DNA of 64,000 nt from NCBI GenBank assembly GCA_034506395.1, contig JAPDPQ010000013.1, positions 62,001-126,000 of the forward strand, in the 5' to 3' direction. The position numbers and the translations under genes were made by a program. Shown here one piece after another: positions 18,246 to 27,546 of this stretch. The DNA is from a candidate division KSB1 bacterium. Lineage in GTDB: Bacteria; Zhuqueibacterota; Zhuqueibacteria; Thermofontimicrobiales; Thermofontimicrobiaceae. Position 1 is the first letter of the stretch. Each line of letters opens with the position of its first letter. The notes under the pieces are model-generated. The model saw only the letters and a list, made by a program, of their open reading frames with translations, was not told where the DNA came from and made no database searches.

Positions 18246-19685
18246 TCATTTCAACCTTTTGGCGTCCTTTTTGGAAATGTATCCCTCCCGACCGTCCAGC
18301 AATTTAACTTTATACCAATCGCCCGCAGTTTCGATTAATTCTAATTCGATCTCGCCTGGGACTTTCACCAGAGTAATGCTGGAAGAATTAGGTTCGGCCT
18401 TTATTTCAAAACGATTGGCGGCGGAGCCATTCACCTGGATTTTCATCACTGATGCTTGTTGCAATTGCTCGTTCGATAGTTCAAATCGATGCTCTTGCAG
18501 GTAAACTCCCATAGCATTCAATTTCTGCCAGAATCCCATCTGCTTGCTTACACGGCTTTGAGCTTTGAAATATTTATCTTCTTTACTTTTCAATTTCGCA
18601 GCCATGGCATATTTTTCCAGCGCTTGGTTGTAATTGCCAACCGCCTCCTCAAGCAATCCGACGTTATAAAGCGCCGCATGGTTGTATGGGTCCTGTTCCA
18701 CGATGGCCGCATACTGAAGGTAAGCCGCATCCAGATCATAGCGATCCAAAGCCGCTTTGGCCGTTTCAGCATATCGTTTGAATTGATCCCCTTCAATTTT
18801 GGCAAATTCCAATTTCTGCAATTCAAACCTTGGGGCGAAATATCTCACTAGCTTCTGGGATACTTCCTGAAGGCACTTATCCACCGTTGCCTCCGGCGTG
18901 GGGAGATCAGAACCATATTCGCCTTCGCATTTTTTCAGCTCCTCTTTATGTTGCGCCTGATGCGAACCAATTACCTGTCCAGTCTCGACATTAATAAATC
19001 GCATGGTTGCAAGGGCAGTGGCAACCCGCTTATTGCAATCGACCGTGTAATCGCCCTTCTTTTTATCCTTCCGATTCTCTTTCACCCAACGATCGTCACA
19101 TGAGACCGTGACCGTGCCAGTAATGATGGCATCGACCCCCAACATTTTGCCGACCTGGGCGGCCTGCGCTTCGTTGATCATCCCAGTCTGGGCCAATTGC
19201 AATTCTTGCATGACTCGCGCGATCTGGCTTCGCTCCACAATAGAAAACACATTGGTTCGAGCACCCTGCTGAAACGTTTTGCCTTCCTTTTTCCCCAAAC
19301 CTAAAAATCCACTGCCAACGTCGCGAATGCCACGATCCTCCTCCAGCAATGCGGCAATCATCATATTGGCCAATTTTTCGCTGCTATCCATAAAGCGCTG
19401 CTGGGCTTGGTCTTTATCAGCGACTTTGGTGACTGCGTCCAGAACTTTCTCCCAATCTTTTTTCTTCGTTTTTCCCGGGGGATCATCCGCATGATAGCTA
19501 CTAGTGACGGCAAAATCAGTGATGGCGATCTGCTTCACACCTTCTAACAATTGTTCTGGAGGCACCAAAATAAAACACTTGAGGGTTTGTGCAGAGGCCC
19601 CATAGGTCAGCATCCCCAACATGAGCAGCATGACACCAATTCGCATCAGCCGCAGCCCCTTTAACGTTTCAGAATTAGACTTCAT
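18246..19685 (-). CDS. Secreted CsgG-like protein with TPR repeats and a C-terminal SH3-like domain
   Basis: A cleavable signal peptide (about residues 12-33, ending GASAQ) is followed by a CsgG/curli-assembly-like domain: ITDFAVTSS near the start, then FSIVERSQIARVMQELQLAQTGMINEAQAAQVGKMLGVDAIITGTV. That block is the standard pattern of periplasmic or outer-membrane CsgG-like proteins. TPR-like helices follow (AAYLQYAAIVEQDPYNHAALYNVGLLEEAVGNYNQALEKYAMAA). The last 65 residues resemble a bacterial SH3 domain (ETAGDWYKVKLLDGREGYISKKDA). There is no lipobox cysteine, unlike CsgG itself. ATG 19685 has a GGAGG five bases upstream. No curli genes are nearby, so it is more likely an envelope scaffold than a curli pore. 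Confidence 0.8.
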   Translation of the reverse strand: MKSNSETLKGLRLMRIGVMLLMLGMLTYGASAQTLKCFILVPPEQLLEGVKQIAITDFAVTSSYHADDPPGKTKKKDWEKVLDAVTKVADKDQAQQRFMDSSEKLANMMIAALLEEDRGIRDVGSGFLGLGKKEGKTFQQGARTNVFSIVERSQIARVMQELQLAQTGMINEAQAAQVGKMLGVDAIITGTVTVSCDDRWVKENRKDKKKGDYTVDCNKRVATALATMRFINVETGQVIGSHQAQHKEELKKCEGEYGSDLPTPEATVDKCLQEVSQKLVRYFAPRFELQKLEFAKIEGDQFKRYAETAKAALDRYDLDAAYLQYAAIVEQDPYNHAALYNVGLLEEAVGNYNQALEKYAMAAKLKSKEDKYFKAQSRVSKQMGFWQKLNAMGVYLQEHRFELSNEQLQQASVMKIQVNGSAANRFEIKAEPNSSSITLVKVPGEIELELIETAGDWYKVKLLDGREGYISKKDAKRLK

Positions 19686-19760
19686 GCCCACCTCCTCATC
19701 GTTGATTCAAAAGCTCAAATTATTTACAAAGGTTTTTTCTTCTCAGAATAAAATGGCCAG

Positions 19761-19789
19761 AATTTAAGACAATCCTATGGTTTTGTCAA
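19761..19789 (-). promoter_or_regulatory. Predicted promoter of the CsgG-like gene
   Basis: Minus strand: TTGACA (19789-19784), 17-bp spacer, TAAATT (19766-19761), about 75 bp upstream of the ATG. The rest of the 317-bp gap to 20002 holds no further recognisable feature. Confidence 0.65.
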
Positions 19790-20002
19790 GGACTTTTTTT
19801 TGGGAGATCTGAATCTCCTATTTGCTCAAGTATCCCGTAGCCATAGAGAGAAAAGAAATTTCATTACGCGATCTACAATCTAATCGATCGATAAAAGTAT
19901 AATCTTCATGAATGACCTTGCAGTTCAGCATAAAGGATTTTGAAATGACCACGCAATAGTAAATTATTCACCCCTGGGTGAAAAAGCTATAGAAAATTAA
20001 GA

Positions 20003-21883
20003 TCAAAACTGCAAAACTGGCGGTTTTAATGCCAGTCTCTGAAATGAAAGTTCCTCGATTAAGGTCCGGTGGATCAGCTCGAGCGTCAATAATTTTCGCA
20101 GCTCCACCAAGAATCTGCCACGACCAGCCAGATGAGCGTTGATAATGCGAATCACCTGCTGCTGATTCCAATAGGGGCGCTGCAAAGTGCGAGGATCAAA
20201 CAGGATGGCTTTGATCTGGTCTGCTAATTCGTCTCGAAACCAGCGGCCATACTGACGAAAATGTTCGAAACCAACGATCGATCGATCCAGATGGAGCGGC
20301 TTCAAAATAGCCGTATCAAATCGAGTCACAAGATGATGCAAGTGATTGGGCAGCGAATCCCAGCAAAGACTTTTGTCCAATAAGCCGCGCACCTTGTAGC
20401 TGGCGCGAAGGAATCCTGAAAGAAGCGATGTCTGGCCGCCAAGTCCTTTGTTGGTTCGAATCCGCAGCAAGTCCGGCCGACAGTGTTGGATCATCGCGAT
20501 CTGAAACTCTGCCCCATCAAATCCTGCGCGAGGAGCCCGATAGAGGAGCTCGATCAACTCATTGTCAAGAAATGGGCTGCGAACCATCACCTGGGATATT
20601 TCGGTCACCGTGGCCGTTGCCCAGAACCAGGGGATCTCACACTGCAAAATGAACGATAAATGGGATTGATTGGCGTAATCAAGCAAAGCATCGTTGGCGA
20701 GCTCCATAAACGGCTGAAAATCTGGATGGATGAGCGAGGGATCGATGGGTCTGGGCCTCAAGGCGCGCCGAACTTTGCCTAGAATTTGACTGCCAAATTT
20801 ACCTGTAAGTTTGATCGGTGCGAAAGATCGAGCCAAATGGTTAAGATAAATGCCCTCCACATTCGTCGCATGGGCTAGTCCATCCGTGATATAAATAGCT
20901 CTAGCGGCATGAGCGGAGTAATTTGTTAGGAAATGATGATCGAGGTTGATGGTGTAATGCGGCAGGTTCATCGCATTCGCCACAGCTCGGGCCAATTTTA
21001 CATCGATGCATTCTCGGTAGGCATTCCCATAGGTCAATGCGATCAAATTTTGTGGGATTTCGGGGATGGCCGAAAGGATCATCCGCGTATCTAACCCGCC
21101 TGTGAGTGCCAGCGCCAGCTTTGGCCCGGTCAAATAGCGAGGCAAAATTCGGGCAAACGTCTGTTTCAAAGCTGTAAAGAACTGCTTTTCTGGCAAAGGT
21201 TCTTGATCCTCCAATTGGCGAATATGAAAATAGAGGCTCCGTTCATTCTGACCATCTCGAAATCGCCAAATCGACCCGCTGGGCAGTAATTTGATCTGAG
21301 AGAAATAGGTGCGATCATTCAATACGCAATCATAGGAAAGATACTCCGCAACCGACTTGGGATCGATCGAACGCAAAGCTGGAAAAGCGCTCAGCAACGC
21401 TTTGGCCTCAGATGCGAAATAATGCCCATCCTTATCCTCATAACAATACAGCCGATGGATGCCATAGCGATCATTGAATATCAGCGCCTTCCGCTGTCCC
21501 TTGTCGAATATGACACCGCAGAACCAGCCATTCAACTGAGCGAGACAATCTTCCCCAGCATCTTCATAAAGATGAACCAAGAAATCAGCATTGGTTGGCT
21601 GGAGGACATGGCCTTCTTGCCGCAATTGAGTGACGCAATCTTCATCCACAAAACATTCTCCAGCCAGAAATAGCACCACATCGCCGCGCTCGTTTGTTAA
21701 CGGCATTTTTTGAGAGACGCTTCCTTCAAGACCAACGCTGCCAGCGAGCCAGCCCAACTCCGAATTCTGCCCCATAGCTGGCACATAAAAGGGTTCGTGC
21801 ATCATACTGTTTATCATCGTGGTCAACAACTGAGCGCCCCGTTCATTTGGCTGCTTTTGAATAATTACCACTATCCCCGGCAT
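20003..21883 (-). CDS. Asparagine-synthetase-like protein without the glutaminase cysteine
   Basis: Two-domain AsnB architecture: an Ntn-type glutamine-amidotransferase-like domain (about 1-215; FNDRYGIHRLYCYEDKDGHYFASEAKALL) and a synthetase domain with a modified PP-loop TGGLDTR (residues 263-269 from ATG 21889; canonical SGGLDS). In AsnB the catalytic cysteine is residue 2 (MCGI). Here the start reads MPGIVVII, so the cysteine is replaced by proline whichever of the two ATGs (21889, 21883) is used. Glutamine hydrolysis is therefore unlikely. Such proteins adenylate a carboxyl and use another amine or ammonia, or act in polysaccharide or natural-product amidation. No partner genes adjoin it. 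Confidence 0.85.
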   Translation of the reverse strand: MPGIVVIIQKQPNERGAQLLTTMINSMMHEPFYVPAMGQNSELGWLAGSVGLEGSVSQKMPLTNERGDVVLFLAGECFVDEDCVTQLRQEGHVLQPTNADFLVHLYEDAGEDCLAQLNGWFCGVIFDKGQRKALIFNDRYGIHRLYCYEDKDGHYFASEAKALLSAFPALRSIDPKSVAEYLSYDCVLNDRTYFSQIKLLPSGSIWRFRDGQNERSLYFHIRQLEDQEPLPEKQFFTALKQTFARILPRYLTGPKLALALTGGLDTRMILSAIPEIPQNLIALTYGNAYRECIDVKLARAVANAMNLPHYTINLDHHFLTNYSAHAARAIYITDGLAHATNVEGIYLNHLARSFAPIKLTGKFGSQILGKVRRALRPRPIDPSLIHPDFQPFMELANDALLDYANQSHLSFILQCEIPWFWATATVTEISQVMVRSPFLDNELIELLYRAPRAGFDGAEFQIAMIQHCRPDLLRIRTNKGLGGQTSLLSGFLRASYKVRGLLDKSLCWDSLPNHLHHLVTRFDTAILKPLHLDRSIVGFEHFRQYGRWFRDELADQIKAILFDPRTLQRPYWNQQQVIRIINAHLAGRGRFLVELRKLLTLELIHRTLIEELSFQRLALKPPVLQF

Positions 21884-21889
21884 AAGCAT

Positions 21890-22295
21890 CTCTCATTGCA
21901 TTGATTCAACATAAATATTGTTCGATCCATCGGTCACTCCAAAAGGAAGTTTCTGAGCAACCTAACTTGTCCATCCTGAAGTTGGCGAATCGAAAATTTA
22001 ATTAGCTTCTGTTTCGAAAATCGAAATTCCGTTAGACCCTCTCATTCCTGTTTGGTGCAGAGTTAACGATAAAAAAAGAAAATCATAAATTCAAGCCTTT
22101 TATATCTTATGACAAAAATACAAAAACTGAAGTGATAATGCGGAAGGTACGAGATGAGAATAATCAGGATGACCGAATTGTTCAGAAAGCAAAAAAGCGC
22201 CTTGCTGGCACTGCAATGCTTTTAGAGAAAAATGGTGAGCAAAATGAGCTGAAAATATGATCTCAGGTCTGGACGAGAAACACAGAGAATCCCGC
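21890..22295. other. Gene-free 406 bp
   Basis: AT-rich, no coding frame. I see no promoter of good quality, no terminator and no RNA gene. A TGGCAC...TGC pair near 22205 has the wrong spacing for a sigma54 site. Confidence 0.5.
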
Positions 22296-23036
22296 TTAAT
22301 CCTTCAAACTTCCAACCAGATATCCAGCTCCAAATCCCACACCTGCTGAGACCAAATTTCCCAGACCTAAGTGTAAAGTAAACCATTTTCGCTTGAGGAG
22401 ATCGGCATATTTCTTATCCAGCACCTTGTATTCGCGCCAAAGATTTTCGTACGTGGTCATGATGCTGTCAGCTTTCAACGTCAGCAATTCGATGCGTTTG
22501 TCTTTGATGATGATTGTACTGTCCAACACAGCAATGGTGCTATCCTTAAGCATCACCTGCTGGGTTTTGTGATCGAGTTCAGCTTTAATTTCGAGCACCT
22601 CTGCACCGAAGAATTGCGGCGCAATGATGCCATGAATTCCATCGTTCCTGACAGCGGCCCAGAACTGCCCACGCCAATGGGGAAAAGCAGCATCCAGCTC
22701 GCGAATGATGCTGGTGGCAGACCAGAGGGTATCGATTTTCGCCACCGTTTCATTATATTTCTTTTGCAATTCTGCCAAGCGTCGCGCTAATCGCTCCCGT
22801 TCAGTGAGCAATCGTTGTTCCTCAATTTTTAGTCCCAAAAGAACCTGATCCAGGCTATCGACATAGCGCCGCATCCGAGCGTCCTTTTTAACTAACTCCT
22901 CCATCTTCCGCTCTTGCTCTTTCAGCTTGGCTCGAGTGTCTTTTAATGAGTGCCAAATGCTACGACCCACCACAATTCCGATGACCAAAACCAGAATCAG
23001 CAAAATCCAGGCAATTGATCGTTTCATGCGACTCAT
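22296..23036 (-). CDS. Membrane-anchored coiled-coil protein, unknown function
   Basis: Not recognised. Residues 7-24 are a membrane anchor (IAWILLILVLVIGIVVG). Residues 30-105 are a charged coiled coil (heptads in KLKEQERKMEELVKK and ERERLARRLAELQKKYNE). A small globular part follows with PHWRGQFWAAVRNDGIHGIIAPQFFG, then a second coiled coil (about 155-215) and a Gly-rich C-terminal hydrophobic segment (LGNLVSAGVGFGAGYLVGSL) that could be a second membrane helix. It overlaps the stop of the upstream small gene by 4 bases (ATGA at 23036-23033), so the two are coupled. Similar anchor/coil/Gly-helix layouts occur in phage-type envelope proteins, but no other phage gene is near. Confidence 0.7.
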   Translation of the reverse strand: MSRMKRSIAWILLILVLVIGIVVGRSIWHSLKDTRAKLKEQERKMEELVKKDARMRRYVDSLDQVLLGLKIEEQRLLTERERLARRLAELQKKYNETVAKIDTLWSATSIIRELDAAFPHWRGQFWAAVRNDGIHGIIAPQFFGAEVLEIKAELDHKTQQVMLKDSTIAVLDSTIIIKDKRIELLTLKADSIMTTYENLWREYKVLDKKYADLLKRKWFTLHLGLGNLVSAGVGFGAGYLVGSLKD

Positions 23037-23272
23037 GTACGTGACACCTCCAATCGATTGCCCTGACGGCGAATGTTTAATTTATTAGCAAATTCAGTCA
23101 CCACAGCATCATCTCCAGATAGCAACCGATAATAGACTTCATATCCACCCTCTGCGGCATCATACAGCTCGATCTGGGTGTTGCGGCTTTCGATTTCTAA
23201 AAGCAACTGCCGAATGACCCACTTCGCCGCTCTAGCCAGCTTTGCTGTTTCTTTGCGATTATGTTCTGTCAT
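23033..23272 (-). CDS. Small conserved-looking protein of about 79 residues, unknown function
   Basis: Not recognised. It has an N-terminal amphipathic helix (RKETAKLARAAKWVIRQLLLEIESR) and a C-terminal half that looks alpha/beta (QIELYDAAEGGYEVYYRLLSGDDAVVTEFANKLNIRRQ). It is soluble and has no cysteines. ATG 23272 with GAGGA seven bases upstream is preferred over the TTG at 23302. It is coupled by a 4-base ATGA overlap to the coiled-coil membrane gene, which argues that both are real and work together. Confidence 0.65.
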   Translation of the reverse strand: MTEHNRKETAKLARAAKWVIRQLLLEIESRNTQIELYDAAEGGYEVYYRLLSGDDAVVTEFANKLNIRRQGNRLEVSRT

Positions 23273-24019
23273 GTTTTTATCCTCTTCGGTAATCAATTCC
23301 AATCAAGTTCGGGTTCGTAAGCTGAGATTCGATAATATGAATGGCAGCACTGAGAGCAATATTCATCACTCATAGGCTAAAAACCATGGCATGAGACATT
23401 TTTGATCGGATAAAACTGCTGGGTCGATTGGTGAAAAAACAACTCAGCGTTATTTTAGTTTTCGAGCGAAAATATCTTTTTTTAAAAAGTAAAGCCATCA
23501 ATTCAAACGATCATTACGGATGGAATTGTTAGAATTGATATTGATACGAGCAACTCGTGGTAGGAAAATAGAAAATTAATTGGAGAAAGTCAATAAAAAT
23601 TTCACTCTGGCTAAAGATGCGATAGGTTTGTTGCGCTCCAAAGAATTGAATCGGCCCTATAAAGATGACAATAACTTTGGTAAGCGAAATGACGTCTTAA
23701 GAGCGGCAATAAGGATTACTGTCCGTCCATCGCAAAACGGCATAAATACAAATTAAGGCTATCAGAAATCATGCGAATTGGGGGTGCAAAAACTTTGAGT
23801 GTCAATTCATCGGAAAAAATCGGAAGGAATTGTCATGCTGAGGATCCGCCGATGATTAGGCGGACCGCTCAGAATGACATCATACCCTTCACTTGATGCC
23901 TGAAAGACAGATCATTAAACTCAGCGAATGGGGATTGCTCTCTTTAAAAAGGAGTCTTTTCCAACAAGAAAAGAAGCTTCAAATCAGTTGATTCATTAAC
24001 AGCCCACATGGCTGAGCTT
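23273..24019. repeat. Gene-free 747 bp with an inverted-repeat element at 23831-23879
   Basis: No coding frame. TGTCATGCTGAGGATCCGCC (23831-23850) and GGCGGACCGCTCAGAATGACA (23859-23879) are imperfect inverted repeats around an 8-base loop. The same TGTCATnCTGAG / CTCAGAATGACA ends appear near 61390-61512. There is no U-tract on either strand. It is probably a dispersed REP/MITE-like element downstream of ileS. Confidence 0.6.
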
Positions 24020-27000
24020 TTATGCATCGACGCCACTGGCTAATTTCACACCGATTTTAACTGGTTCGCCAGCCAGCTTCAGCTCCTTAGAGAAGACTCC
24101 ATTTTCAAGACGGTCCTGGATGGTCAGCGACAAGGTTTCCGCCTTGATGTAATCGGCATGTTTTACAATTGCCTCCTCGATTTTTCCGGATGCCTGATAA
24201 AATAGGTGAATGCGATCGTTGAGTTCGAAATCAGCTTCCTTACGAAGCTCCTGAATATGACGAACTAAATCGCGCGCCAGCCCTTCGCTCAGCAGTTCAT
24301 CAGTGAGCTGCGTATTGATCCCTAACAGCATCCCATCGACCTCTTGGACTGCATAATTCTGTTTTGCCTTGATTTCGACGATGATTTCATCGGGATTCAA
24401 TACAACCTTCCGATCATCAAAGCTGAGCTCAACCCCCAGCTTAGAACGGACCTTTTTGGCGACTTCTTGAGCAGGCAGGGCCGCTAATGCCTTCTGAATC
24501 AGCGGCAGATCTCTACCATATTTGGGCCCTAACAATTTGAAATCGATTTTCAAATTATACTCTACGAGTTCCGTATCCTCGGCCGCGACGATGAGTTTTT
24601 TGACATTTAGTTCTTCTTTGATATGTTGTTCGTATTTCTTCAAAGTTTCGATCTTCATCGCGCTATTGGGTCGGACGACCAAATCTGAAAGTGGCTGCCG
24701 CACTTTGATATTGGTCTGATTGCGCAAAGCGCGACCCGCTTTCACGATGCTGATCACCTGATCCACTTCTTTTACGAGCTGATCATCTACAAATTGGTGA
24801 TCGACCTGCGGGAAATCGCAATGATGAACCGATTCTGGGGCAGATGGATCGCAGGATCGGACCAAGTTCTGATACATCTCCTCAGTCAAAAACGGGATCA
24901 CTGGGGCCAAGAGTTTAATCAGCGTCACCAATACATGATGCAACGTAAAGTAGGCCACTTTCTTATCGTTGTCCTTTTCGCTCTTCCAGAAGCGCCGTCG
25001 ATTGCGACGGACATACCAATTGGATAGATCATCGATGAATTCCTCCGCCGCTTTCATAAACGCCATCACATTATAATCGCTGTAATTGTCATGGGCGTTT
25101 TGGATGAGCTGCTGCAACTTCGCCAGGACCCAACGATCGATTTCGGTCAAGTCAGAAAAATTGATCTTCAAGGTCGCGGGATTGATGTCATCAAGAATAG
25201 CATAGTTGGTCCAGAAAGCATAGCTGTTCCATAAGGTCAGCAGATGTTTGCGAATCTCTTTCGCAGGGCCATAGCCAAAATTGATATTGGTAAACGGATT
25301 ATGCTCGGCGAACATCCAGCGCATCGTATCTACGCCCATCTTTTCGGCAGCATCATCGAACCAGATGGCATTGCCCGCGCTTTTGTGCATCTCCTCCCCT
25401 TTTTCATCGCGCACCAGCGCATGCCCCAGCACCGTCTTGAACGGCTCGCGGTTTTCCATCACTGTGCTCATCGCGAGGATGGCGTAGAACCAATTACGGA
25501 ACTGGCCAGGAAAACATTCGGTGATGAAATCGGCTGGAAACCATTTTTCCCAATAAGAACGATCTTCTAAATAGCGCATGGTCGAATAGGGAACGATCCC
25601 AGCATCCAGCCAAGGATTGCCCACATCTTTAATGCGCGATACCTTTGCGCCACAATGTTTGCAGGCGATCTTCACATAATCGATCCAAGGACGATGCGGC
25701 GAGTGCCCCACGAACTGATCCCAACCTTCCACCGCGCGCTGTTTCAGCTCGTCAATGGAACCGATCACCTCAAAATGGCCGCACTGGTCGCATTCGTAAA
25801 TCGGCAATGCTAATCCCCAGTATCGCTTTTTGGAGATCATCCAGTCACTCATATTTTTCAGCCAGTCCAATTCCAACTGCATCCCATACTCTGGCATCCA
25901 ACGGATCTTTTGGGTGATCGCCATGATTTGATAGCGCAGTTCGTCCATCTTAATGAACCATTCATCTACCAGGCGGAAAACCAATTCTGAGCCATGGCGC
26001 CAGCATACCGGATAGCGGTGCGTAATCTGCTCTTTTTTGTAGAGGATGTGCTTTTCTTTGAGGTTTTGAATGATGGGCTCGGCCACTTTCATCACATTCT
26101 GCCCAGTCAACCAGTCAAAACCGTCGATAAAAGTCCCGAATTGATCCAATGGTGCGATAGCTGGAAGCCCATGCTTTTGCCCCAAAGCAAAATCTTCTTT
26201 GCCACATCCTGGGGCAATATGGACAATGCCAGTACCGTCTTCTGCGCTCACCTCGTCCCATAGCAGGACTGGGTGTTTGACTCCTTTCTGGGCAGGGAGC
26301 TCTTCAAATGGAGAGCGAAATTCCCATCTTTCCATCGCTGCACCTGGCATCTCCGCCAAAATTTCAATTTCACCCTTCGAAGCCATGACCTCGCGCACGC
26401 GATCCCGAACCAGATAATAAATCTGATCGCCTTGCTTGACCTTAACATAAGTAAACTCAGGATGAACAGCAGCAGCGACGTTCGCAGGCAGAGTCCATGG
26501 CGTCGTCGTCCAGACCAATAGGTTTTCGTTCTCGCGGCCCACCAGCGGAAATACCACATAAATGCTGTCATGACGAATTTCGCGGTAACCTTCGGTTGCA
26601 ATTTCATGCTGCGACATCGCCGCCCCACAGTCGATGCACCATGGCATAACATCATGACCCTTATAAATCCAGCCGCGATCGTAGCATTTTTTGAGGAACA
26701 ACCAGATGGTGAAATTATTGATATCGGACATTGTGTAATAAGAGTTGTCCCAGTCCATCCAATAGCCCAATCGGATCGATTGCTCGGTCTGAATGCGCGA
26801 GTATTTCATCACCCGCTCTTTGCACTTGTTGACGAAATTTTCGATCCCGTACGCCTCAATATCGGTCTTGGATTTGATCCCCAATTCCTTTTCCACCTCA
26901 ACCTCGACCCATAATCCTTGGCAATCAAAACCATTTTGGTAGCGCAATTCGTGCCCGGTCATGGCATGAAAACGTTGAAAGATATCCTTATATGTCCGGC

Positions 27001-27181
27001 CCCAGGCATGATGCACCCCCATGGGGTTATTAGCAGTGATGGGACCATCCAGAAATGACCAACGCGGTTTTCCTTTATTTTTCTCAACCAATTTTTTGAA
27101 TGATTGATTTTCTCTCCAGAAATCGAGAATCTTATGTTCGATGGCGACAAAATCTGCCTGGCTATCTACTTTTTTTAACAT
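24020..27181 (-). CDS. ileS: Isoleucyl-tRNA synthetase with divergent signature motifs
   Basis: Charges tRNA-Ile. The 1053-residue length and order of domains fit IleRS: catalytic core, editing (CP1) insertion with FEELPAQKGVKHPVLLWDEVSAEDGTGIVHIAPGCGKEDF, anticodon-binding helical region from about residue 680, and a C-terminal tail. The class I HIGH motif reads HHAW (GVHHAWGR, H57-H58) and KMSKS reads MHKSAGN, a variant pair. Two CxxC pairs (YECDQCGHF, IACKHCGAK) near residues 455-515 could bind zinc. ATG 27181. Upstream is a long leader with its own promoter, an Ile-rich leader frame and a terminator, suggesting attenuation. Confidence 0.95.
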   Translation of the reverse strand: MLKKVDSQADFVAIEHKILDFWRENQSFKKLVEKNKGKPRWSFLDGPITANNPMGVHHAWGRTYKDIFQRFHAMTGHELRYQNGFDCQGLWVEVEVEKELGIKSKTDIEAYGIENFVNKCKERVMKYSRIQTEQSIRLGYWMDWDNSYYTMSDINNFTIWLFLKKCYDRGWIYKGHDVMPWCIDCGAAMSQHEIATEGYREIRHDSIYVVFPLVGRENENLLVWTTTPWTLPANVAAAVHPEFTYVKVKQGDQIYYLVRDRVREVMASKGEIEILAEMPGAAMERWEFRSPFEELPAQKGVKHPVLLWDEVSAEDGTGIVHIAPGCGKEDFALGQKHGLPAIAPLDQFGTFIDGFDWLTGQNVMKVAEPIIQNLKEKHILYKKEQITHRYPVCWRHGSELVFRLVDEWFIKMDELRYQIMAITQKIRWMPEYGMQLELDWLKNMSDWMISKKRYWGLALPIYECDQCGHFEVIGSIDELKQRAVEGWDQFVGHSPHRPWIDYVKIACKHCGAKVSRIKDVGNPWLDAGIVPYSTMRYLEDRSYWEKWFPADFITECFPGQFRNWFYAILAMSTVMENREPFKTVLGHALVRDEKGEEMHKSAGNAIWFDDAAEKMGVDTMRWMFAEHNPFTNINFGYGPAKEIRKHLLTLWNSYAFWTNYAILDDINPATLKINFSDLTEIDRWVLAKLQQLIQNAHDNYSDYNVMAFMKAAEEFIDDLSNWYVRRNRRRFWKSEKDNDKKVAYFTLHHVLVTLIKLLAPVIPFLTEEMYQNLVRSCDPSAPESVHHCDFPQVDHQFVDDQLVKEVDQVISIVKAGRALRNQTNIKVRQPLSDLVVRPNSAMKIETLKKYEQHIKEELNVKKLIVAAEDTELVEYNLKIDFKLLGPKYGRDLPLIQKALAALPAQEVAKKVRSKLGVELSFDDRKVVLNPDEIIVEIKAKQNYAVQEVDGMLLGINTQLTDELLSEGLARDLVRHIQELRKEADFELNDRIHLFYQASGKIEEAIVKHADYIKAETLSLTIQDRLENGVFSKELKLAGEPVKIGVKLASGVDA

Positions 27182-27337
27182 TGCTCTGCTTCCCTTTTCT
27201 TTCGACTTTCAAATTGATGATTACTCAATGGAACATTGACCCTATGGCTATTGCATTCGTCCCCTGGCGCAGACGAAATCGATGGAAAAATTGATGCCCA
27301 TCTTTTTCAGCAAGTCATCCCTCTAACCTAATATAAT

Positions 27338-27374
27338 AAAAAACCCGCTGTTTTTTGGAAACCTGGCAGCGGGT
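27338..27374 (-). terminator. Rho-independent terminator in the ileS leader (attenuator)
   Basis: Minus strand: ACCCGCTG (27374-27367), 16-base loop, CAGCGGGT (27350-27343), then a run of six T (27343-27338). It lies 157 bp before the ileS ATG and after the ileS promoter, with no other minus-strand gene upstream. It can therefore only act on the ileS transcript. Confidence 0.82.
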
Positions 27375-27410
27375 GTGGTCAGCGCTCTCTGCTGAATGCA
27401 AGATGATGGT

Positions 27411-27506
27411 TCATATTCCCTCCGCCAGGCGAGGGGGACGTATGATGATGGTAATTCGCCCTGCCTCAAACAAGAATATTAGATTGTTCATTCGGATATA
27501 TTTCAT
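27411..27506 (-). CDS. Putative Ile-rich leader peptide of ileS (31 residues)
   Basis: A short frame from ATG 27506 to TGA 27413-27411, with GAGG five bases before the ATG. It encodes a run I-T-I-I-I (codons ATT ACC ATC ATC ATA at 27455-27441) and seven Ile codons in total, which are candidate control codons for sensing charged tRNA-Ile. After the run comes CCTGGC (27429-27424), able to pair with GCCAGG (27367-27362) in the terminator stem and loop, which would form an antiterminator. A second mini-frame starts at ATG 27414 within the stop (ATGA) after a GGAGGG; it has no Ile codon and may be incidental. Confidence 0.7.
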   Translation of the reverse strand: MKYIRMNNLIFLFEAGRITIIIRPPRLAEGI

Positions 27507-27546
27507 CGCAGCCTCAAACCAAAATTCCAAAATTTTGTTGGCACTA

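Noticed and set aside
20449..20460. tRNA T-loop-like GGTTCGAATCC
   Set aside because: It lies inside the asparagine-synthetase-like coding region and no acceptor stem, D-loop or anticodon arm surrounds it.
22205..22219. Possible sigma54 promoter TGGCACTGCAATGC
   Set aside because: The GG and GC elements are one base too close, and no plus-strand gene follows within 5 kb.
27379..27414. Eleven-codon frame with two His codons after a GGAGGG in the ileS leader
   Set aside because: It has no Ile codons and overlaps the stop of the Ile-rich frame; kept only as a possible incidental frame.
27181..27546. T-box riboswitch for ileS
   Set aside because: The conserved T-box sequence and a specifier stem were not found; the Ile-rich frame fits a peptide-type attenuator better.
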